Part shown: positions 58,201 through 64,000 of the stretch, piece after piece
How the letters are laid out: each line of letters starts with the position of its first letter
Numbering within the stretch: position 1 is the first letter of the stretch
DNA from: Hemicentrotus pulcherrimus
Taxonomy: Eukaryota; Echinodermata; Echinoidea; Camarodonta; Strongylocentrotidae
Reading direction: 5' to 3'
Length of the DNA stretch: 64,000 nt
Assembly: GCA_003118195.1 (NCBI GenBank)
Contig: BEXV01000054.1
Coordinates: 377,346 to 441,345 of the forward strand
Notes under the pieces: generated by a model
Databases searched by the model: none
What the model was told of the DNA's origin: nothing
The model's input: the letters and a program-made list of their open reading frames with translations, nothing else
Made by a program: the position numbers and the translations under genes

Positions 58201-58290
58201 TCAGAATTTGGTGCAAAGAGACAGAGAGCTCACAAACACGATGAAGCCAATGATGTTCCATACCTTGTCTGAGGTCCAACTGTGGTACTT
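58201..58290 (-). CDS. Candidate short terminal exon with a hydrophobic helix
   Basis: Minus strand: after a possible acceptor (TTTAATCATAG) at 58290, 29 codons read KYHSWTSDKVWN then IIGFIVFVSSLSLC and end at TGA 58201-58203. It looks like a membrane segment, but the exon is short, the acceptor is mediocre and it borders a satellite array. It may be coincidence or a gene fragment. Confidence 0.2.
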   Translation of the reverse strand, partial: KYHSWTSDKVWNIIGFIVFVSSLSLCTKF

Positions 58291-58307
58291 CTATGATTAA
58301 ATTATAT

Positions 58308-59690
58308 GTATGACTGTGAATGCACCATTTCCAACAGTTCCCACTGAGACCACACAGAGTGTCTGGTTTGAAAATACAGGTAATCAACAATATACAAATT
58401 TGAACGCTGTGGTGTGTACACCTTTGATTCCCTCTCTGACCACAGTGGTTCCAGTGTGTGGAAATAATCAACACTATAAAAGCGTTTGCACTGAGGTGTG
58501 TACACATTTTGATTTCCAAATTGTGTGCAGTGTGGAAATAATCAACACTCTAAAAGTGGCCAAACTGTGGTGTGCACACTTTTTGATTCCCTCTCTGACC
58601 ACAGTGTCTCCAGAGTGGAAATAATCCACACTATGTAAGTGTTCACACTGCTGTTTGTACACATTTTTAATTCCCTCCTAGACAAGTGTGGCAAGGGTGG
58701 GAATAATCAACACTCTCTAAGTGATCACACTCAGACCACAGTAAGTGTTCACACTGTGGTTTGTACACATTTTGGTACCCTCTCTAACCACAGTGTGCCC
58801 AGGCTGGAAATAATCAACACTGTGTAAGTGTTCACACTGTGGTATGTACATACATACATACATACAAGACCTAGTACACTCCTACGAACCACCACCACGA
58901 CTAAGCTCTGCACACATTTACTTCTTTGCAGCCAACGGTCTTGGCACTCCTGGGGATGACGATCACTTTCAAGTTCTGGCCCTGAACTGCGGCACATACT
59001 CCCTCTTCACCTCCGAAAAAAGAATTTCTACTTAAAGTTCAAATCTCGCTTATAAACGTATCTGTTCTCAACATGTTGTTAACCTTTTTAATTATGTCTT
59101 GCATTTTACTATCCTTATTTAACTTCTGTTACTGTAATATGCTTTGCATTGGATATTAATAACAGTATCTCCTATATGCTTCAAATCATACCTGTATAAG
59201 GCCTATGTAACCTTGTTTATATCTTTAAAGGATGATGTAATTCTATCATTGTAAAATTATGTCCTGAAGTATGTTAAACTTAAATTTATAGTCCTATGGC
59301 ATTATACAATTTTCTCACAACTGCGACAAGAGTATCAATTTTGATATGGTGCATTATAAATTTTTCACTATTATCATTATTATCCAAGTGTTCACACTGT
59401 GATTGTAAACATTTTGAATCCCTCTCTGACCACAGTGTGTCAAGTTTGGGAATAATCAATACTGTGTAAGTGTTCAGACTGTGGTATGGAAACATTTAGA
59501 TTCCCTCTCTGAACAGTTGTGTGCAGTGGGGGAATAATCAACACTTTAACAGTGTTTGCACTGTGGTGTATACAAATTTGATTTGAAAATGTGAACATCC
59601 ACATAGTACAAGGGGAAACCCTGTGGTATATACACACTGTGGTTCTCTCTATGACCAAATTGTGTAAAAAATGACAGTGTTTTTACTGAG
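58308..59690. repeat. Hairpin-forming satellite-like array (about 75-106-bp unit)
   Basis: GGAAATAATCAACACT or close variants recur at 58460, 58534, 58617, 58700 and 58806, and again after 59385. Units also contain TGTTCACACTGTGGT, GTACACATTTTGATTCCCTC and GACCACAGTGTG. CACACTGTGG and CCACAGTGTG within one unit are inverted copies, so each unit can fold. Interrupted by a LINE fragment at 58868-59053. Frames within it are repeat artefacts. Confidence 0.9.
58868..59053 (+). mobile_element. Decayed LINE fragment (RT ORF C-terminus) inside the satellite
   Basis: The plus strand reads DLVHSYEPPPRLSS, then GDDDHFQVLAL and, after a one-base frame change, LRHILPLHLRKKNFYLKFKS. This matches the usual L2/CR1-type C-terminal order (DL..Y.P.R.LRS / ..F...AP..WN.LP..IR / FK..LK). 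Stops and a frameshift show it is dead. The AT-rich sequence to about 59380 may be its 3' UTR. Confidence 0.55.
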
Positions 59691-60204
59691 TTCAACATTA
59701 TAAAAGAACCCATACTGTGTTATCAAACCAGTCATGTTATCAGTTTTTACAGTACATCACATAAAATGTGATGTAAACAGTGTCCCCCCCCCCTACAACA
59801 ATGCCTAGTTAAATGGTGGATTCAATTTCTGTGACCAGTGTGTCATGCAGTGTGGTAATGAGGTGAACACTGATTTCACACTCTCATGTGCACTCAAGGA
59901 CTTGTGGTAACCTGTGGTCATACTCTGCCGTTTCCTTTGTAATACTAGTAGGACCAACTTACATGTTTTTCATTTTGGGCTACTATTAAGCATAAATTGA
60001 GCAGATTACCTCATTGAAAAACTTGTCTATGATAGAAGTATCACAGAAATAAAGCACATTTGAAGGTTGCGAAGAAGCCCGAAACATTGTGCTTACATTT
60101 AAAAAAAGCGTCAGTATTAACAATGGCATGTGAATTCTATGGGCACGGTAACTCAAATTGTGCAAATACCCTCAAAAGATGCAATTTTTCTATTGTACGC
60201 CAAA
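59691..60204. other. Non-coding, nothing recognised
   Basis: AT-rich, with a C run near 59785; diverged satellite-like words (CACTGTGG-type) persist at low density to about 59900. Confidence 0.4.
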
Positions 60205-61036
60205 AGCAGTGAACCACAGAAAATATAAAAAAAGTTTCTTATATTTCACATTCCTTCCCTTCAGAAATAATCCATACACTGGAGGTTTTCTAATACAAAT
60301 ATGGGTATGAAGTATATCAGGGTTTGCATCTGCCAATTGCTTTGTCATACAGGTATGCCGGTAAACTTTTTGAACTCATCTTGAGCTCTGGTATATAGGA
60401 ATTGTATTTTGCGAGAAAATTGCTATGATTTATTCTGGACTGTTTATCCTGCAGTAGATTGGTTGTTTGAGCCAGTGAAATACCAGTATTAAAATTATAC
60501 AAATTATTAGGGCAACATTTGCACATAGTGATCTGTGTTAAGCACATGGTGTCATTGTCATATGTCATTTATTTGTAATCTTGAACTTTCAGTTTAAGTC
60601 TCGCTGGAATGTGCGAGAATTTGTTTTATAACTTACTCAACTTTATCTTTAACCAGGGAGTTGATATTTGGGATTCCCAACTCTCTTCTTTAACTAGAGA
60701 GTTTAGTAAGGATGACAGAGAGCCACTCACACAAAAAAAAAACTTTATATCGTCTCTCATTAAAAAAAAAATCAAAAAAGATAATAACAGGATCTGTTCA
60801 TGAAGTAGTTAACCTAAAACCACAACCTTTGGCATAGTAGTGAAAGAATGACCCAAAATGGCAGTTAGTCAAAAAGTTTGTTATGTCATATAGGTATCAC
60901 TTAATATGCATACAAACCAAGCTGTGCAGAGTTTAGGTATAGAGTAAAGTCCCGTATTCTGTATCAAAACCAGTGTCCATGTTGAACATGTTCTTACATA
61001 TTTGTCAGAACTGTGCAATATATCTATTTCTTTTAA
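60205..61036. repeat. Copy 1 of a diverged local duplication
   Basis: AGCAGTGAACCACAGAAAAT at the start and AGTAGTGAAAGAATGACCCA in the middle are shared with 63352-63836, as is AATGGCAGTTAGTCAAA. Copy 1 carries about 400 extra bases between 60310 and 60720. Short minus-strand frames here are not supported as genes. Confidence 0.75.
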
Positions 61037-62508
61037 GTTGATATATTTTGCCAAGGTTAACATTGAATTTATATTAATGGGCAAGGGATTTTAGATTCAG
61101 TATGCTTTCATCAAGTCATCAAGTTTTCAACATTCAAGTATTCCAATACAATGCTAAGGAGAAAGATTATAGATCAGTTATATGTTATGCAATTACATTT
61201 ATATATTCTTCTGAGGTATTCTGTATAATAACTGACATTCAAAGAGCAGTATAAAATGTACGGTTTTGCTAAAGAAATATTTTTTTACAGGGTTCTTTTT
61301 AACTATTTTCAAGAGATCTCTATACTTTTTACCTATAATTGTCCCCTCTGATTCTATGAACATTCAACATTCTTTTTAAATTTTGTTCTATAAGCTGAGA
61401 TTAATTTGATTAAGTACTTAAGGTACATAATACGTTTTGATGAATTTACTAAAATGTAAAATGATAACAATTTGTACACCTTGTGCACTCTAACTACTTA
61501 CATTTTACAAGTTTGCTTTCCTCAGCTTTCTAGAAGAGAAAACTAACTGAAAATCAATTGTTTTTGAGGGGACGTGTCTGGAAACTCAAAAAAGATCCTT
61601 ACCATTTTGCAACCAACGACCTTCAAACCACAAAATATTAGCCTGGAACATTCTATCAAGTATTCTTTCGAATTATGTTTCAAAGTTCACAATTTCAACT
61701 TTCGATAGCACACATGCTAGTCTCATAAATAGACCTAATAATCTAATGACTAACAAATAATGAAACTTATGAAAGCATAATATTTATAGATTATATGTGT
61801 ATATATGTAAGCAAGTTATACATAACAATAATATGAGGAGCATGTAAGCAGAATCACCTCCTTGAATATTGAGTTACTCACTGAAATGTATTTCGCACAT
61901 CATCAAAATGTCTCTAAATAAAAACTACATACATTTACAGAGAGGGGAATAACCACATCATGACGTATGGGGATGTTGCAATGTTCCTGAATTATGGCGC
62001 AATACCACAGGTAGGAGGCCAAAATGATTTATCTTTAGAATTCTCCCTTTGTCTGAATTTTCATTCTTATCTTTTGCTGATTTTGGGGCACAATACAAAC
62101 TCTTCAAAGGAAAAATTGTCGTACAAATCTATGTGTTTCAAACTAGCTCAACAGCCTCTCATTAATTTCAAATTGAAGGAACATAAAAATAAAATACAAG
62201 GTCATTGGGAAAGGATTTTCATAAAATAAATTCTAGCTTTGATAGAGGTTCTGTAATCTTATTATAAACATCACATTGAACTCAAGGTTATACACATGGC
62301 AATGAATAAACTTTTCAACTCAAACTCAGAAACGTAATGGCTGTACAGGACTTTATCTTTCCAAACATTTGAACAGACTGGATGAAAATTACAGAAACAC
62401 ATCACTGTGAAAGCCTCTCTAAAGTGTTGGGAGCCCCAAATTCCCCAACAATTTGATGGCAAAATTTCACTTCAATTGTATCATAATGCAAAAGAGGATG
62501 TCATTTAA
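61037..62508. other. Non-coding, nothing recognised
   Basis: AT-rich sequence with short chance frames (for example the 89-codon plus frame at 61960-62229). No splice-bounded exons seen. Confidence 0.45.
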
Positions 62509-62707
62509 AGGCACACTGTCCTACTTGTAGCTACTTGCTCCCTCTATATAGAAAACTTCCTGAATCGTTGCCTGTTGGTCCCCCATGATCCTTTTTTTTT
62601 CTTATGTTAAATAAGAGCTGAATTAATGAGATAGTCACCTGTCACAGTGACCTCGCTGGCACGCTGGGTGGTCTAATCCCTTCTTGCTGAAGTAGTAAAG
62701 CCTGCCT
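62509..62707 (+). mobile_element. 199-bp TTAA MITE, second copy
   Basis: Flanked by TTAA at 62505-62508 and 62708-62711, with ends AGGCAC...TGCCT. Internal matches to the 26342-26528 copy include TAGCTACTTGC, CCCTCTATA, CCCCATGAT and GGTGGTCTAATCC. Confidence 0.75.
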
Positions 62708-62711
62708 TTAA

Positions 62712-63351
62712 GACACACTTCTGCAAAAATTTCTCCTAATAAAATATGTTGAAGGACAAATATCGATAAAACAATACATTATTTGGGTCTTCTGTTGTAT
62801 GCAGAAAACCTAAATTTTGTATTCTTTCATCAATATTCGACTTCATTTGTTTTGAAAATCATTGCAGAAATGGTATAGTAAAGCAGACCAGGCATGGAGG
62901 CTTGACACCCCTGGGCCATGTTTTAAAAACATGATATCAATAGCAAGTGACAATAACTGTTATAAACTACCAAATTTGTGGAATTCGATTGGCTGACAGC
63001 TACTAGTCATAGAATTTTAGCATTTGTTATTGATGATAAATTTTATGAAAGAGGGCTCAGATCTGCACACATTTTAAAAGAAGTAAAACTATACATTCCA
63101 ATCAAACCATTAGAAAATCCATTTTTTCAATAACTATTGTAAGTGCTTTATCATCTTGCAAGCACTTTAAAGACGCCAATGCAGATTTTTTTTTTTTTTC
63201 GTCACGTGAATGGGTGCTATAAATGGTATAAACCACAACATGTATACAACTGTATCAACCATTTACTGATACAAGCATTGCTTTCACACAAACTCATGGT
63301 GATTCCACAGACAAGTCTACATGTACCTAAAACCAATTTACTATTAAACGG
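62712..63351. other. Non-coding, nothing recognised
   Basis: AT-rich; a T run at 63188-63199. No supported features. Confidence 0.45.
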
Positions 63352-63836
63352 CAAGAGCAGTGAACCACAGAAAATATTACAAAAGTTTCTTTTATTCCAC
63401 ATTCCCTTTATTCGCAAATGATCTATAGACTGCAGGTTTTCTATTCAAATATATTCAAGTATATTGGTTTCGCATTAAAAAAGAACCAAACACCTGCTCA
63501 AAAACATTGATCTGTAAATTATCTCTCATTAAAAGGAATACAAAATAAACAAGACCTGTTCATGGAACGAGAGGTTAATCTAAAGACACAACCCATGGCA
63601 CAGTAGTGAAAGAATGACCCATAATGGCAGTTAGTCAAACTGTTTGTTACATGGGTGCTTCAAACAAATTATATCACTTGCTAATGCTCAAATACATAGC
63701 TGTACGAGTATAGGATATAGAGTAAAGTCTGATCTAAATTATAAAGGCCCAAGTTATATTCTATATCAAAACAAGTGTCTATGTTTCAACAAGTTTTTGC
63801 ATGTTTGTTAGAACTGTGATATGTATCTATTTAGAT
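63352..63836. repeat. Copy 2 of the local duplication
   Basis: Diverged copy of 60205-61036 in the same orientation, running directly into a satellite block at 63838. Confidence 0.75.
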
Positions 63837-63837
63837 T

Positions 63838-64000
63838 TAATCAACACTGTGGCGTGCACACATTATGATTTCCTCTCTGACCACAGTTAGTCCAGTGTGG
63901 AAATAATCAACACTTTAAAAATGTTCACACTGTGGTGTGCACACGTTTTGATTCCCTCTCTGACAACAGTGTGCCACGTGTGGAAATAATCAACACTGTG
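63838..64000. repeat. Satellite-like array, second block, running off the window
   Basis: Same unit as 58308-59690 (AATCAACACTGTGG, ATTCCCTCTCTGACCACAGT, GGAAATAATCAACACT), at least two units, continuing past the window end. Confidence 0.9.

Noticed and set aside
58097..59658. Repeated Cys/His-containing minus-strand frames resembling one another
   Set aside because: They arise from the satellite unit, not from a protein repeat.
1..64000. tRNA or rRNA genes, CRISPR arrays, bacterial-type operons
   Set aside because: None seen by eye; the window is eukaryotic. Only a weak tRNA-like SINE at about 40.5 kb was noted. A covariance-model search would be decisive.

Overview
This is a eukaryotic, almost certainly metazoan, nuclear window. 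It is AT-rich, with one dominant gene, long introns with consensus GT/AG borders, many short inverted-repeat transposons (MITEs), decayed LINEs, satellite-like tandem arrays and GA/CT/TA microsatellites. The intron-rich architecture, the mixture of TTAA-, TA-, TAA- and 8-bp-duplicating MITEs and the repeat style fit a marine invertebrate deuterostome, most likely an echinoderm such as a sea urchin. That assignment rests on general resemblance, not on a diagnostic gene.

Layout. At 1-5.5 kb I reconstruct a two-exon minus-strand gene (exon 1 at 5323-5507, exon 2 at about 1513-1903). It encodes a small secreted protein with few cysteines, and its 3' end runs into a TTAA-flanked MITE. From 5.5 to 21 kb there is no convincing gene: GA/CT/TA microsatellites, a decayed non-LTR retrotransposon (15.2-16.5 kb), several MITEs and a degenerate minisatellite. 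At 21.4-22.6 kb there are two candidate minus-strand terminal coding exons, followed by a 900-base assembly gap. At 25.4-26.2 kb lies an 803-bp GC-rich foldback element.

The centre is a minus-strand gene whose main exon (27094-37338, 3414 codons) encodes a giant, mostly disordered nuclear protein. It has five AT-hooks, acidic stretches, a basic nuclear-localisation-like cluster, two PLDL[ST]CK CtBP-binding motifs and six C-terminal C2H2 zinc fingers. Upstream on the same strand I find a chain of very small exons (42707-42733, 49186-49203, 50530-50597, 52078-52096, 53798-53824). They have consensus splice sites and keep one open frame through to the big exon, so the gene probably spans about 27 kb. 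How the last junction joins the giant frame is the main open question: it could be an in-frame weak acceptor, an upstream ORF or a one-base indel.

From 54 to 64 kb there are no solid genes. This part holds a P/hAT-like MITE with internal tandem units, a 120-130-bp tandem array, a hairpin-forming satellite interrupted by a LINE fragment, and a diverged local duplication next to a second satellite block. Two runs of N (23138-24037, 43107-43632) and five single Ns mark assembly joins, so sequence may be missing there.

How the parts fit together: the only clear functional theme is the AT-hook/zinc-finger protein, inferred to be a chromatin-associated transcriptional repressor or architectural factor. 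Everything else is a small secreted product or transposon and repeat sequence.
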